Positions 49,667 through 59,877 are shown, counted from the first letter of the stretch. The stretch is 64,000 bases of DNA from Bacillus mojavensis RO-H-1 = KCTC 3706 (GCF_000245335.1 NZ_JH600279.1:744001-808000), one strand, 5' to 3'. Numbers and translations are program-made. The notes: generated by a model from the letters alone, not told the origin.

Positions 49667-49707
49667 GCGCACCTCCTTTACATATTCTAACATTCACTTA
49701 TAGTTAA

Positions 49708-49744
49708 AAGAAGATCATCAGCCCTTTAGCAGCTGATGATCTAT
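49708..49744 (-). terminator. Terminator after ywbA
   Basis: AGATCATCAGC-ccttta-GCAGCTGATGATCT, an 11-bp stem; on the minus strand followed by TTCTTTT. Confidence 0.8.
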
Positions 49745-49753
49745 AACATTACA

Positions 49754-51089
49754 TCAAGACATATTTTTATCCCCGGATTCAACCGCACTCTCTTCCTTCC
49801 ATTTTTGATGATCCCAAATTCTGAAAAACGGATAGTAGATAGCACATGTAATGAGCAGGTTCACCAGCTGCATGACGGCGCCCGATACTTTTCCGCCTGT
49901 CGCCAGGTACCCTGAAATGATCGGCGGCATGGTCCATGGCACGGCAATCCCGGCGGGCCTTGCTACCAGTCCGGTGCTCATGCCAATATAAGTGGCGGTA
50001 ATGGTGAGGAGCGGGGCTATAATGAACGGAACGATAAGGAGCGGGTTCATCACAATCGGCATGCCGAAAATGATCGGCTCGTTGATGTTAAAGAGCGCGG
50101 GCCCGATGCCTAAGCGGCCGAGCTGCTTCATCTGTTTGCTCCGGGACCGCACAAGCATAGTGAGTACAAGTGCCAGCGTCGCCCCGCTTCCGCCGACATT
50201 AATCCAAATTTGAAAAAACTGAGTCGTAAAAATACTCGGCAGCGCCTCGCCCGCTTGAAACGCGAGACGGTTTGCATCCATGGCGCCATACCAAATCGGC
50301 GCCATAATACCGCCGATGATCGAAGCGCCGTGAATGCCGCACGACCAAAGCAGCATTTGCACGAATTCAGCGATCAGACTCCCGCCGAGGCTGCCGCCAA
50401 GGATGGAAAGCGGTGTGCCGAGCAGGTCTCCGACGACATTGTGCAGGCTTTCAAAAGGTGTCATTTCAACCAAAAGACGCGCCAGCCATATAAGAAATAC
50501 GATGATAAAGCCGGGAATCAGCGCGACAAATGATTTGCTTACTGCCGGCGGCACGCCATCAGGCATGTTAAACACAATATTTTTTTGAATGATGTACCGA
50601 TAGACTTCAGTTGAAAACAAGGCGATGATCATGGCGACAAACAGTCCCCTTGCTGCCGAGCAATGTGATGGGAATTCCGCCTCCGACCATGATTGATTCT
50701 GTTGAGCCATCCGGCGTAAAAGGCACCTCAAACGGCGTTGCCAATAAGAAGGCTGCAATTGAAATCGCTCCGGCCGACAGCGCATCAACACCGTAGCTTT
50801 CAGCCAGCCGATAGGCGATCCCGAAAGCCGCAATCATTGCCATAATATCGAATGAAGCATTGACAGGATAGCCGAGCTTATCCGCCCACTGTTCTCCAAA
50901 CACACTCGCCATAAAATCAGCATAACCGGGAATCGGCAGGCTGGTTAAAATCAAAAAGACTGAACCGATAATAATTAGCGGCATGGTCAAAACAATTCCG
51001 TCACGCAATGCGCTGAGATGCCGCTGTCCGGCAATTTTCCCAGCGACAGGCATGATTTTTTCTTCCATCACCCGAGTGAACGCGCTCAT
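49754..51089 (-). pseudogene. ywbA: ywbA, cellobiose-type PTS EIIC permease, frameshifted
   Basis: Two overlapping frames together give the roughly 444-residue EIIC of the lactose/cellobiose PTS family. The first, from 51089, reads MSAFTRVMEEKIMPVAGKIA through GIPITLLGSKG. The second carries on from GLFVAMIIALFSTEVYRYII to the end at 49754, with NEPIIFGMPIVMNPLLIVPF typical of the family. The join is at about 50645-50650, where coding-strand AAGGGGACTG has one G more than AAGGGACTG, which would keep frame. Without that base the protein is normal length. It has no EIIA or EIIB neighbours; the sugar is unknown. Confidence 0.87.
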
Positions 51090-51273
51090 CTGAAAAGCCC
51101 CCTTTTCTCATTGCTTTGTGAACAACCTTTGCAATGTTTTCTTTATCTTATTTTGAAAACGCTTACAAATTCATGTGGAAAATTTCCTCTTCCTGCGGAA
51201 AAAATCTGAATTCTTCTGAGCCATCCTATCAATGAAAAAATTTTTCCTTCTTACTATCAAAATCACAATATCC

Positions 51274-51281
51274 TCCGATAT
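51274..51281 (+). promoter_or_regulatory. Sigma-D-like -10 element of epr
   Basis: TCCGATAT, one base off the sigma-D -10 consensus GCCGATAT, 35 bases upstream of the epr ATG. The -35 at about 15 bases upstream is poor. epr is known to be sigma-D dependent in B. subtilis. Confidence 0.5.
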
Positions 51282-51315
51282 ATATATCAAACATCATAGA
51301 AAAAGGAGAAGAACT

Positions 51316-53253
51316 ATGAAAAACACGTTTTGCAAACTTGTTGTATCAGCCATTCTGTTTTTCAGTTTTCTCGCCCTAGGGCCACTTGCACATGCAGAAA
51401 ACAGCAGCGGGAATGAAATCATTGTGGTCTATAAAAACAAAGACGGCAAGGAAACTGTACTAGACAGTGATGCTGAGGTTGAGCAGCAGTATAAGCATCT
51501 TCCGGCGGTAGCGGTCAAAGCAGATCAAAAGACAGTAAAAGAATTCAAACAGGACCCTGATATTTTGTATGTCGAAAACAATGTCACGTTCACCGCAGCG
51601 GACAATACAGACCTCAAAATACTGTCAGAGGACGCCGACACCTCTGACAACTTCGAACAATGGAACCTTGAACCGATTCAGGTCAAACAAGCTTGGAAGG
51701 AAGGGCTGACAGGGAAAAACGTCAAAATCGCTGTCATCGACAGCGGGATCTCCCCCCACGACGACCTGTCGATTTCCGGCGGGTACTCAGCTGTCAGTTA
51801 CATCTCTTCTTACAAAGACGATAACGGCCACGGAACACATGTCGCCGGGATTATCGGCGCTAAGCATAACGGCTACGGAATTGACGGCGTCGCACCGGAA
51901 GCACAAATATATGCGGTTAAAGCGCTTGATCAGAACGGCTCGGGAGATCTTCAAGGCCTTCTCAAAGGGATCGACTGGTCGATAGCGAATGGGATGGATA
52001 TCGTCAATATGAGCCTTGGCACGTCTTCAGACAGCCAGATTCTTCATGACGCCATGGACAAAGCATATGAAAAAGGCGTACTGCTCGTTGCCGCAAGCGG
52101 AAATGACGGAAACGGAAAGCCAGTAAATTACCCTGCGGCGTACAGCAGTGTCGTTGCAGTGTCAGCGACAGATCAACACAATCAGCTCGCAGCCTTTTCG
52201 ACAACAGGAAATGAAGTTGAATTTTCAGCACCGGGAACAGACATCACGAGCACGTACTTACATCAATATTACGCGACGGGAAGCGGCACATCCCAAGCGA
52301 CACCGCACGCCGCTGCCATGTTTGCTTTATTAAAACAGCGTGATCCTGGTAACACGAACGTGCAGCTTCGCGCCCTCATGCAGAAAAACATCGTTGATCT
52401 CGGAATGACGGGGCGCGATCAGCAATTCGGCTATGGCCTGATCCAGTATAAAGCCCAGCAGGCAGATAAAGCGTACGCGGCGGCTGAGCAAGCGGTCAAA
52501 AAAGCTGAACAGACAAAGGCACAAGCCGATATTGACAAAGCGAGAAAGCTCGTCAGCCAGCTGCCAGACTCCAACGCAAAAAAAGCTTTGCAAAAAAGAC
52601 TGGATAAGGTTCAGGCATACAGAAATGTAAAAGACGCGAAGGACAAAGTGGCAAAGGCAGAAAAGTATAAAACCAAGCAAACCGTTGATACAGCACAAGC
52701 CGCAATCAACAAACTGCCGAACGGTACGGATAAAAAGAACCTGCAAAAACGCTTAGATCAGGTCAAGCGCTATATCGCATCAAAGCAAGCGAAGGACAAA
52801 GTCGCCAAAGCGGAAAAAAGCAAAAAGAAAACAGATATCGAAAGCGCTCAATCGGCAGTCAGCAAGCTTCCGGCAAGCTCAGAAAAAACGTCCCTGCAGA
52901 AGCGTCTCAACAAAGTGAAAAGCATCAATGTAAAAACGGCGCAGCAATCAGTCGCCGCAGCAGAAAAGAAATCAACTGACGCAAACGCGGCAAAAGCCCA
53001 AAAGGCCGTCAATGAACTTCAGTCCGGAAAAGACAAAACGTCATTGCAAAAACGGTTAGATAAAGTGAAGAAAAAAGTGGCGGCAGCTGAAGCCAAAAAA
53101 GTCGAAGCGGCCAAAGCCAAAGTGAAAAAAGCGGAAAAAGACAAGACAAAAAAATCAAAAACAGCCGCTCAGTCCGCAGTAAATCAATTAAAAGCATCCC
53201 ATGAAAAAACAAAGCTGCAAAAACGGCTGAACGCCGTTAAGCCGAAGAAATAA
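51316..53253 (+). CDS. epr: Epr, extracellular serine protease
   Basis: 645 residues from the ATG after AAAAAGGAGAAGAACT; the frame reaches 28 codons further upstream but that part is not used. Signal peptide to about residue 27 (LAHAEN), an inhibitor-type propeptide, and a subtilisin domain with VKIAVIDSGISPHDDL (Asp), GHGTHVAGIIGA (His) and GTSQATPHAAAMFALL (Ser). The last 240 or so residues are a lysine/alanine-rich tail with about six imperfect repeats of the form KDKVAKAEK...LPxxxxKxxLQKRLDKV, probably surface-binding. Epr processes signalling peptides and contributes to swarming. Confidence 0.96.
   Translation: MKNTFCKLVVSAILFFSFLALGPLAHAENSSGNEIIVVYKNKDGKETVLDSDAEVEQQYKHLPAVAVKADQKTVKEFKQDPDILYVENNVTFTAADNTDLKILSEDADTSDNFEQWNLEPIQVKQAWKEGLTGKNVKIAVIDSGISPHDDLSISGGYSAVSYISSYKDDNGHGTHVAGIIGAKHNGYGIDGVAPEAQIYAVKALDQNGSGDLQGLLKGIDWSIANGMDIVNMSLGTSSDSQILHDAMDKAYEKGVLLVAASGNDGNGKPVNYPAAYSSVVAVSATDQHNQLAAFSTTGNEVEFSAPGTDITSTYLHQYYATGSGTSQATPHAAAMFALLKQRDPGNTNVQLRALMQKNIVDLGMTGRDQQFGYGLIQYKAQQADKAYAAAEQAVKKAEQTKAQADIDKARKLVSQLPDSNAKKALQKRLDKVQAYRNVKDAKDKVAKAEKYKTKQTVDTAQAAINKLPNGTDKKNLQKRLDQVKRYIASKQAKDKVAKAEKSKKKTDIESAQSAVSKLPASSEKTSLQKRLNKVKSINVKTAQQSVAAAEKKSTDANAAKAQKAVNELQSGKDKTSLQKRLDKVKKKVAAAEAKKVEAAKAKVKKAEKDKTKKSKTAAQSAVNQLKASHEKTKLQKRLNAVKPKK
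52450..53250 (+). repeat. Imperfect tandem repeats in the Epr C-terminal tail
   Basis: Roughly 40-45 codon units, each with a KAEK-type lysine-rich helix, then an AQxAVxxL stretch and a closing (S/K)LQKRL(D/N)KVK. About five to six copies can be lined up by eye from LVSQLPDSNAKKALQKRLDK to the C-terminus. Such repeats expand and contract by recombination. Confidence 0.7.
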
Positions 53254-53255
53254 TT

Positions 53256-53299
53256 GAAAAACCTTTAAGGCGTAATGCTCGTCTTAAAGGTTTTTTTCA
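53256..53299 (+). terminator. Terminator after epr
   Basis: AAAAACCTTTAAG and CTTAAAGGTTTTT around a GC-containing loop, followed by T-rich sequence. Confidence 0.88.
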
Positions 53300-53418
53300 T
53301 CTGTTAAGTGGTGTACGCAACCTTTTTCCCATTTGTTTCACAGGCTTTTCATACTATTGCTATCCTGCTGTGAACAGCATAAAATGAACGTTATTACAGA
53401 TATCAACTGCATAATGCG

Positions 53419-53446
53419 GGATTGTGACTGGCAAGCAGGCAAGACC
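53419..53446 (+). promoter_or_regulatory. RAT element of sacXY
   Basis: GGATTGTGACTGG, CAA, GCAGGCAAGACC: the same RAT as in the sacPA leader except for the loop, which is one base shorter (28 against 29) and differs by one base. It overlaps the 5' arm (GACCCAACGA) of a hairpin whose 3' arm is TCGTGTTGGGC at about 53507. In B. subtilis a RAT and a distant palindrome both govern sacXY; both are seen here. No gene lies in 53254-53698. Confidence 0.9.
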
Positions 53447-53554
53447 CAACGATGCAAAGGGAGTATTAGTGCCTAGAAAAAGAAAGGTATTTTAACTCTT
53501 CTTTTCGTGTTGGGCTCGTAACGGCGCCATGGACATTTCTGCTTTATATGTTTC

Positions 53555-53593
53555 GTAATGCCCCGTCACCCGACGAGGGCATTTTTTATTACT
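53555..53593 (+). terminator. Distant terminator of the sacXY leader
   Basis: AATGCCC-CGTC-accc-GACG-A-GGGCATT followed by TTTTATT, about 110 bases after the RAT and 105 bases before sacX. It corresponds to the distant palindrome described for sacXY. Confidence 0.85.
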
Positions 53594-53698
53594 CTGCATG
53601 ATTTATAGTTTTTCTCACTTTTTTCATTTTGATTGTCAACTTTTCATTTGATACGATGAACAAGCCGACTTTTCTTCAGCAGAGGAGGTTTTTATTGT

Positions 53699-55078
53699 TT
53701 GCAAAAAGAGATTGCGAAAGAATTATTGCTCCTCGCAGGAGGAAAAAACAACATTAACAGCATCAGCCACTGTACAACTCGTCTTCGTTTTGAAGTAAAG
53801 GATGAAACGAAAATCGACATACGTGCTATTGAAAATCTGCAAGGTGTGCAGGGCACCTTTTTCAGATATGGCCTGTTCCAAATTATTTTTGGGGCGGGTG
53901 TTGTCAACAAAATTTATAAAGAAGTCGTTTGTGTGTGGGAGGCATCGCCTTCTGAAGAGGCTGTTCAAGAGAAACATGCCAGCCGCAAACTGAACCCCGT
54001 CACAACATTTGCTAAAACGCTGTCCGATATTTTCATGCCGATTATCCCGGCGATAACAGCAAACGGGTTGCTCATGGGGCTGATCGGCATGATTCAGGTC
54101 TTTCACTGGTTCTCTGCCGACAGCCCGTGGATCAAAATGCTGGATCTCGTATCCAGCACCGCATTTATTCTGCTGCCGATTTTGGTTGGCTTTAGTGCCG
54201 CCAGACAATTTGGCAGCAACCCATTTTTAGGGGCATTGATAGGAGGGCTTCTGACTCATCCTGATTTGCTTGATCCATCCATGCTCGGCAGCAAAACCCC
54301 CGCTTCCTTGGACATATGGGGGCTGCATATTCCATTGATGGGCTATCAGGGCGCCATTATACCGATTCTTCTCTCCGTTTATATCATGAGCAAAATTGAG
54401 AAGCTTTTAAAAACGATTGTGCCCAAGTCACTTGATGTCGTGATCATTCCCTTTATCACTGTGATGGTGACAGGGTGTCTCGCGCTGATTGTGATGAACC
54501 CCGCCGCAGTTATTATCGGCCAGGTCATATCGCAATCGATTGAATACATTTATCACCACGCAGGCATTGCTGCCGGAGCACTTTTCGGGGGCATCTATTC
54601 CACTATCGTTCTATCAGGCTTGCATCATAGCTTTTATGCGATTGAAGCGACTTTGCTTGCCGACCCTCATGTGGGTGTAAACTTTTTGGTGCCGATATGG
54701 TCAATGGCGAATGTGGCGCAAGGCGGAGCGGGACTGGCTGTTTTCTTCAAAACGAAGCAGTCCAGCCTGAAGAAAATCGCGCTCCCCGCTTCCCTTACCG
54801 CGTTTTTAGGCATTGTGGAGCCGATTGTGTTCGGGGTAAATGTGAAGCTGATCCGCCCCTTTATCGGAGCCGCTATTGGCGGTGCTCTCGGCGGGGCGTA
54901 TGTAGTTGGGGCACACGTCGTCTCGAATTCCTACGGACTGACCGGCATCCCGATGATTTCAATCGTGCTGCCATTTGGCGTTGCGAATTTTGTTCATTAT
55001 ATGATCGGTTTTTTGATCGCGGCCGTCTCTGCTTTTATAGCTACATTGTTTCTCGGGTTTAAAGAAGAGACAGAATAA
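53699..55078 (+). CDS. sacX: SacX, sucrose PTS EIIBC permease and regulator of SacY
   Basis: 459 residues from a TTG 9 bases after GAGGAGG. EIIB cysteine in NSISHCTTRLRFEVKD (about residue 25), then the EIIC domain from about residue 100 with GLHHSFYAIEATLLADP carrying the substrate-site residues. It is a paralog of SacP (no EIIA domain) with weak transport; its main role is to sense extracellular sucrose and inactivate SacY by phosphorylation when sucrose is absent. sacY follows after 51 bases. Confidence 0.95.
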   Translation: MQKEIAKELLLLAGGKNNINSISHCTTRLRFEVKDETKIDIRAIENLQGVQGTFFRYGLFQIIFGAGVVNKIYKEVVCVWEASPSEEAVQEKHASRKLNPVTTFAKTLSDIFMPIIPAITANGLLMGLIGMIQVFHWFSADSPWIKMLDLVSSTAFILLPILVGFSAARQFGSNPFLGALIGGLLTHPDLLDPSMLGSKTPASLDIWGLHIPLMGYQGAIIPILLSVYIMSKIEKLLKTIVPKSLDVVIIPFITVMVTGCLALIVMNPAAVIIGQVISQSIEYIYHHAGIAAGALFGGIYSTIVLSGLHHSFYAIEATLLADPHVGVNFLVPIWSMANVAQGGAGLAVFFKTKQSSLKKIALPASLTAFLGIVEPIVFGVNVKLIRPFIGAAIGGALGGAYVVGAHVVSNSYGLTGIPMISIVLPFGVANFVHYMIGFLIAAVSAFIATLFLGFKEETE

Positions 55079-55129
55079 CTGGATTTATTCGATTTCATTC
55101 ATAAAACGGGGGATGAAAGGAAAAAAGCT

Positions 55130-55972
55130 ATGAAAATTAAAAGAATCTTAAATCATAATGCAATCGTCGTAAAGGATCAAAATGAAGAGAAGATTCTCTT
55201 GGGTGCAGGAATTGCGTTCGATAAAAGAAAAAATGATATTGTCGATCCGTCTAAAATAGAAAAAACATTCGTCAGAAAAGATACACCTGACTATAAACAA
55301 TTCGAAGAGATTTTAGAAACGTTGCCGGAAGACCATATTCAAATCTCCGAGCAAATTATTTCCCATGCTGAACAAGAACTGAACATCAAAATCAATGAAC
55401 GGATTCACGTCGCGTTTTCAGACCATCTCTCATTTGCGATTGAACGCCTGAGCAACGGAATGGTCATCAAAAATCCGCTGCTGAATGAGATCAAAGTTCT
55501 TTATCCGAAGGAATTCCAAATCGGCATGTGGGCTAGAGCGCTAATTAAAGAGAAGCTGGGCATTGAGATTCCTGAGGATGAAATCGGCAATATCGCCATG
55601 CACATTCACACAGCCAGAAACAACGCCGGCGACATGACACAGACACTTGATATAACAACGATGATCCGTGACATTATCAACATTATTGAAACCCAGCTGT
55701 CGATCAACATTGTGGAGGATACCATTTCTTACGAAAGGCTCGTGACCCATTTGCGCTTTGCCATTCAGCATATCAAAGCAGGCGAAACCATTTACGAGCT
55801 GGATTCAGAAATGATTGCCATCATTAAAGAAAGATTCAAGGATGCTTTCCTATGCGCCAAAAGCATCGGCACTTTTGTAAAAAAGGAATATGGCTTTGAG
55901 TTTCCTGAAAAAGAATTGTGCTACATCGCCATGCATATTGAGCGGTTTTATCATAGGTCAGTGGCGCGCTGA
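55130..55972 (+). CDS. sacY: SacY, transcriptional antiterminator of the levansucrase system
   Basis: 280 residues. CAT RNA-binding domain ([20 protein letters not shown] to [10 protein letters not shown], about 1-55), then two PRDs with the histidines in [36 protein letters not shown] and [10 protein letters not shown]. Paralog of SacT. It binds the RAT of sacB and of its own operon. Good AGGAAAAAAGCT spacing before the ATG. Position after sacX confirms identity. Confidence 0.96.
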   Translation: MKIKRILNHNAIVVKDQNEEKILLGAGIAFDKRKNDIVDPSKIEKTFVRKDTPDYKQFEEILETLPEDHIQISEQIISHAEQELNIKINERIHVAFSDHLSFAIERLSNGMVIKNPLLNEIKVLYPKEFQIGMWARALIKEKLGIEIPEDEIGNIAMHIHTARNNAGDMTQTLDITTMIRDIINIIETQLSINIVEDTISYERLVTHLRFAIQHIKAGETIYELDSEMIAIIKERFKDAFLCAKSIGTFVKKEYGFEFPEKELCYIAMHIERFYHRSVAR

Positions 55973-55975
55973 CAA

Positions 55976-56014
55976 ACAAAAAAACGCTTTTGATGATCTC
56001 AAAAGCGTTTTTTT
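55976..56014. terminator. Bidirectional terminator between sacY and gspA
   Basis: AAAACGCTTTTGA-tgatc-TCAAAAGCGTTTT flanked by A and T runs. Confidence 0.9.
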
Positions 56015-56024
56015 CATATATAGA

Positions 56025-56885
56025 TTATTGGTTGATGGCCGGGCTCCCAATCGTATTCCATTTCGTATAGGACATGTAATGGAAATACTCATCGCGGTAC
56101 GGATGCTTTGTATTGGAGTTCCAAGGCTTTTCTCCGCCGCAGAAGTGGACGATTGCCGGGTCTTCTCTCGTTTCATTATATTGCTTCCGTCCTAACAGTG
56201 TCGGTGGAGTTTTCAGTTTTAACATGATGTATGTTTGAGCGTTCCAGCGCGGATGAAGCTCATACCACTTATCATATAAGATCGCGTTCAGCGCATCTTG
56301 GTCATGTAACACAAGAAAATCTTCAGAACCGTTTTCATTGATAAAGTTGAGAACTTTTTCTGTGATGTTTTGCTTTCTCCAAGGTTCCATATCAATAATC
56401 ATAATACCTGAGTTAAAATACTTTCCTGTGTCCGTGATATTCATTTCTTTCAAACGTTCATGCTGCCCCGCATCTTCCACAGCAGCAACGGTGTATGGAG
56501 AGATGTCCAAGTCCCATAGTTTCGAAATATCCTCAAGGACAAGTGCATCACAGTCGACATATATCATACGTTTGATGCTCTCATCCTTAATTAAGTCAGG
56601 AATCGAAATGCGGTAATACGCCGCTTTTGTAATGTGGCTGCTTTCCACAGCATGTTCATACTGGTTGGCATCCACTTCTAAAAACTCAATCGGCACGCCG
56701 AACTTCAATGTTGTTTCTTCCAGCCTTTTTTTGTTATCAGGCTCAATTCCCCCATCAATCACATATAGCTTCACTTTTCTATTCTGGTCCATGTTTGTCA
56801 ATAAAGAAACGAACATCCCACCTAAATGACGAGCATAATTATCATCTGCGCATGATACGATATGCATAAATTCATCTTTCTTCAA
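56025..56885 (-). CDS. gspA: GspA, general stress protein, family 8 glycosyltransferase
   Basis: 286 residues from a TTG about 10 bases after AAAGGGAG, the length known for the 168 protein. Family 8 glycosyltransferase: MHIVSCADDNYARHLGGMFVSLL at the start, RMIYVDCDALVLEDISKLWDLD with the DxD metal site (about residue 105), YFNSGIMIIDMEPWRK, LHDQDALNAILYD and FCGGEKPW. The acceptor is not known. In B. subtilis it is one of the sigma-B general stress genes and a matching promoter is present upstream. Confidence 0.95.
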   Translation of the reverse strand: MKKDEFMHIVSCADDNYARHLGGMFVSLLTNMDQNRKVKLYVIDGGIEPDNKKRLEETTLKFGVPIEFLEVDANQYEHAVESSHITKAAYYRISIPDLIKDESIKRMIYVDCDALVLEDISKLWDLDISPYTVAAVEDAGQHERLKEMNITDTGKYFNSGIMIIDMEPWRKQNITEKVLNFINENGSEDFLVLHDQDALNAILYDKWYELHPRWNAQTYIMLKLKTPPTLLGRKQYNETREDPAIVHFCGGEKPWNSNTKHPYRDEYFHYMSYTKWNTIGSPAINQ

Positions 56886-56919
56886 TGGTATTCATCTCCC
56901 TTTGTGTTGTACAAGTTAC

Positions 56920-56943
56920 ATTCCCTTTTTCAGAAAATTAAAC
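56920..56943 (-). promoter_or_regulatory. Sigma-B promoter of gspA
   Basis: Minus strand GTTTAA (56938-56943), 12-base spacer, GGGAAT (56920-56925): close to the sigma-B consensus GTTTAA-N12-15-GGGTAW. It lies about 35 bases upstream of the gspA start codon. Confidence 0.85.
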
Positions 56944-56995
56944 ACCATTCTCCAATATTTTTTTTAATAGAATGTGCTAGACAACAAAAAGGCTT

Positions 56996-57709
56996 TTATT
57001 TTTTGAACATGCGATAAAGCCAATAAAGAATGAAAAAGCTCGCGATTGCAATCGCTTCAGCTGAGGCGATATACCATGGCCAAGGCCCGAGAACATCCAA
57101 AAGTGAAGAGCCGCCCGGCTTTTTCGTTAAATACATATAATTCGCATTCAGCCAGCGGTCAACCAGATAAATGATCCCTCCGTACAGATTGACAATCAAA
57201 ACAGTCACCCATAAAGAGCGCTGTCTGAGTCTGTACGTTCCAATTACTGCCATAAGCAAACAGGATAGAAATACGGACCCGTGCGAAATAAAAAAGAGAA
57301 TATATCGTACATGCGGAAATGAAAACATACCAAGATCTGGGGTCAGAAGCGCCTGAAGCGAGCTTCCTATACCGACAAAATACAAAAACACAAACAGCTT
57401 TCTGCTCTTTGTCACCAGCATGATCGCTGATAAATACACAGACAGGTCACTCAACTGAAGAGGCAGAGAAGTCCGCACCGACCACCTGCCCGTGGCGATC
57501 ATCCATATTTGGTAACCAATTTGTGAAGCAAGCAAAAGAAACACAAATAAATAGCGCAGAAATTGACTGAATGCAGGCTGCTTCACTGACCGGCGGAACA
57601 GAAACAATAGGATGGCAAGCACGCCGATCAAGCCTAATGTCACTGCATGCTCTGTCGAAAACAGATGAAATGGATCGTGTCTATACACACCTTGAACATA
57701 TTTTTGCAC
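56996..57709 (-). CDS. ywaF: YwaF, integral membrane protein (TIGR02206-type)
   Basis: About 237 residues from a GTG 9 bases after GAGGGG, which gives [20 protein letters not shown]; the frame goes on upstream to 57820 but without family-like sequence. Six or more membrane segments with [28 protein letters not shown] and [22 protein letters not shown], family marks of the YwaF group. The function is unknown. It is divergent from the MarR gene ywaE. Confidence 0.82.
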   Translation of the reverse strand: MQKYVQGVYRHDPFHLFSTEHAVTLGLIGVLAILLFLFRRSVKQPAFSQFLRYLFVFLLLASQIGYQIWMIATGRWSVRTSLPLQLSDLSVYLSAIMLVTKSRKLFVFLYFVGIGSSLQALLTPDLGMFSFPHVRYILFFISHGSVFLSCLLMAVIGTYRLRQRSLWVTVLIVNLYGGIIYLVDRWLNANYMYLTKKPGGSSLLDVLGPWPWYIASAEAIAIASFFILYWLYRMFKK

Positions 57710-57862
57710 AACTGCACCCCTCGTTAGCGGATTTTTCTTTATTGTGGTGTTCTTTTGGCTTTTTTTATTCAACTGAAAAATATAGGCTTGAAGTTCACCA
57801 TCGTCTCTGCTACAATTCATTTCATAGCTAATGATTCTGATAATTTAAGGCAGGCCTGATAA

Positions 57863-58378
57863 ATGGAACGTTTCAATACACAGCAGCAGCTTCGCAAAGA
57901 AGAGCATGACACACTCAGCAAGCTTAGACAAATGCCCGTTGAGTCACTCAACTTGGAAGCCATTTCGATCGCGACGAATCTGTATCGGTCTGCGCAAAGG
58001 CTCCGTGTCAAAATGGAGACTGAGGTTCTTTCTTCTTACAAATTATCTTGGACCGCTTTCTCCATTCTTTACGATCTATGGGTATGGGGCAAACTCGAAA
58101 CGAGAAAAATCGCTGAGCTGTCAGGCATTTCAACAGCTACAGCAAGCAACGTGATCAAAACGCTCGAAAAAAAGGGCTTTTGCTCCAAAAGCATCGATAC
58201 CAGAGATCGGCGACTTGTTTTTGTCACAATTACTGAATCTGGCAAACAAGCGATCGAAGAACTCTACCCCGAGTTTCACAAAGGGGAAACGGAATTGATT
58301 ACGGGCATGACAAAAGAGGAGCAGAAAACCCTGACAGGACTGCTTAGAAAAGTAGCGGACAATCTTCATACATCATAA
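57863..58378 (+). CDS. ywaE: YwaE, MarR-family regulator
   Basis: 171 residues: a charged N-terminal helix, then a MarR winged helix domain (about 60-150): LSWTAFSILYDLWVWGKLETRKIAELSGISTATASNVIKTLEKKGF with KSIDTRDRRLVFVTITESGKQ as the wing. Divergent from ywaF, the most likely target, and upstream of the tyrZ T-box leader. In B. subtilis tyrZ and ywaE are associated and run in the same direction. Confidence 0.88.
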   Translation: MERFNTQQQLRKEEHDTLSKLRQMPVESLNLEAISIATNLYRSAQRLRVKMETEVLSSYKLSWTAFSILYDLWVWGKLETRKIAELSGISTATASNVIKTLEKKGFCSKSIDTRDRRLVFVTITESGKQAIEELYPEFHKGETELITGMTKEEQKTLTGLLRKVADNLHTS

Positions 58379-58384
58379 GCTTTG

Positions 58385-58608
58385 ACGGGAATCCAGTAGC
58401 GGTTGTCTCCCTGTTTCAGAGAGTCGGCGGAAGGTGCGAGCCGGCACACAGGCACACGCGAATTACCTCCCCGAGCTTTCTTTGTGAACGTTAGTAGCAA
58501 AGGACGGGAAACCGTTATTCGAATGAGCGGAAGGCAATGTCTTCAACCAGGGTGGTACCGCGTGCATTGAGCCACGTCCCTTATCGGGATGCGGCTCTTT
58601 TTGTGTTT
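58385..58608 (+). ncRNA. T-box riboswitch leader of tyrZ
   Basis: A 250-base leader between ywaE and tyrZ with the T-box core AGGGTGGTACCGCG at about 58550-58563, which pairs with the CCA end of uncharged tRNA. A terminator follows: GAGCCACGTCCC and GGGATGCGGCTC around TTATC, then T5 (58569-58602). The upstream stem I region (58390-58490) is GC-rich and includes a TAC triplet at about 58464-58466 that could be the tyrosine specifier; I cannot fold it with certainty by eye. Uncharged tRNA-Tyr would favour read-through into tyrZ. Confidence 0.92.
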
Positions 58609-58628
58609 CTAAAAAAGGAGGAAGAACG

Positions 58629-59867
58629 ATGAGAACATTTGATCAGCTCACAGCAGCACAGCAAAAAGAAGTCGAAAGACAGCTTGATTTATATATGACA
58701 GGCGCCCAAGAAGTCATACCGCCGGAGGAATTAAAGGCTAAGCTTGTCAAATCGATTGCGACAGGCACACCACTAAAAATCAAACTCGGATTAGACCCTT
58801 CTGCACCGGATGTTCATCTGGGACATACGGTCGTTTTAAACAAGCTTCGCCAATTTCAAGAAAACGGCCACATTGTGCAGCTCTTGATTGGAGATTTCAC
58901 AGGAAAAATCGGTGATCCGACAGGCAAGTCCGCGGCCAGAAAACAGCTGACCGATGAAGAAGTCAAGCACAACGCCAAAACATACTTCCAGCAATTCGGG
59001 AAAGTGCTTGATCCAGAAAAAGTCGAGCTGCACTACAACTCGAAATGGCTGAAAACATTGCATCTGGAGGATGTCATTGACTTGGCAGGCAAAATAACAG
59101 TAGCACGCCTAATGGAACGCGATGACTTTGAAGAACGCATCGCCATGCAAAAACCGATCTCCCTGCATGAATTCTTTTACCCGTTGATGCAGGGATACGA
59201 TTCCGTCATTCTGGAAAGCGATATTGAATTAGGCGGAACAGACCAGCATTTCAATGTGCTGATGGGACGGCATTTCCAAGAACGATACAACAAAGAAAAA
59301 CAAGTCGTCATCCTGATGCCGCTTTTGGAAGGCTTGGACGGTGTTGAGAAAATGTCGAAATCAAAAAACAACTACATCGGCATTGACGACCATCCAAACG
59401 ACATGTACGGGAAAACGATGTCACTGCCCGACAGCCTGATGAAAAAATATATCCATTTGGCAACGGACCTTGAGCTTGAAGAAAAAAAACAGCTCGTGAA
59501 GGACTTAGAAACCGGCTCCGTTCATCCAAGGGATGCCAAAATGCTTTTAGCCAAAACGATTGTCCGAATGTACCACGGATTGGAAGCCGCTGAAGCAGCC
59601 GAACAATCTTTCAAAACAGTCTTTCAGGAAAACAGCCTGCCTGAGGATATTCCGGCTGTGAACTGGAAAGGCGAGAAAACAATAGCGATGATCGATCTGC
59701 TCGTCACTCTTGACCTTCTCTCTTCGAAAAGCGAGGCGCGCCGCATGATTCAAAACGGAGGTATCCGGATTAACGGAGAGAAAATAACAGACATTCACGC
59801 CGATGCAGAGATAAAAGAGAATATGATTATCCAGGTCGGCAAACGCAAGTTTTTAAAAATCCAATAA
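58629..59867 (+). CDS. tyrZ: Tyrosyl-tRNA synthetase (TyrZ)
   Basis: 412 residues, class I aminoacyl-tRNA synthetase. [17 protein letters not shown] holds the HIGH motif, [20 protein letters not shown] holds KMSKS, and a C-terminal S4-type RNA-binding domain runs from about residue 345 ([22 protein letters not shown]). It belongs to the TyrZ subtype, the second tyrosyl-tRNA synthetase of B. subtilis besides TyrS; it discriminates better against D-tyrosine. Regulated by the T-box upstream. AAAGGAGGAAGAACG precedes the ATG. Confidence 0.97.
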   Translation: MRTFDQLTAAQQKEVERQLDLYMTGAQEVIPPEELKAKLVKSIATGTPLKIKLGLDPSAPDVHLGHTVVLNKLRQFQENGHIVQLLIGDFTGKIGDPTGKSAARKQLTDEEVKHNAKTYFQQFGKVLDPEKVELHYNSKWLKTLHLEDVIDLAGKITVARLMERDDFEERIAMQKPISLHEFFYPLMQGYDSVILESDIELGGTDQHFNVLMGRHFQERYNKEKQVVILMPLLEGLDGVEKMSKSKNNYIGIDDHPNDMYGKTMSLPDSLMKKYIHLATDLELEEKKQLVKDLETGSVHPRDAKMLLAKTIVRMYHGLEAAEAAEQSFKTVFQENSLPEDIPAVNWKGEKTIAMIDLLVTLDLLSSKSEARRMIQNGGIRINGEKITDIHADAEIKENMIIQVGKRKFLKIQ

Positions 59868-59877
59868 TTTGATGTCC

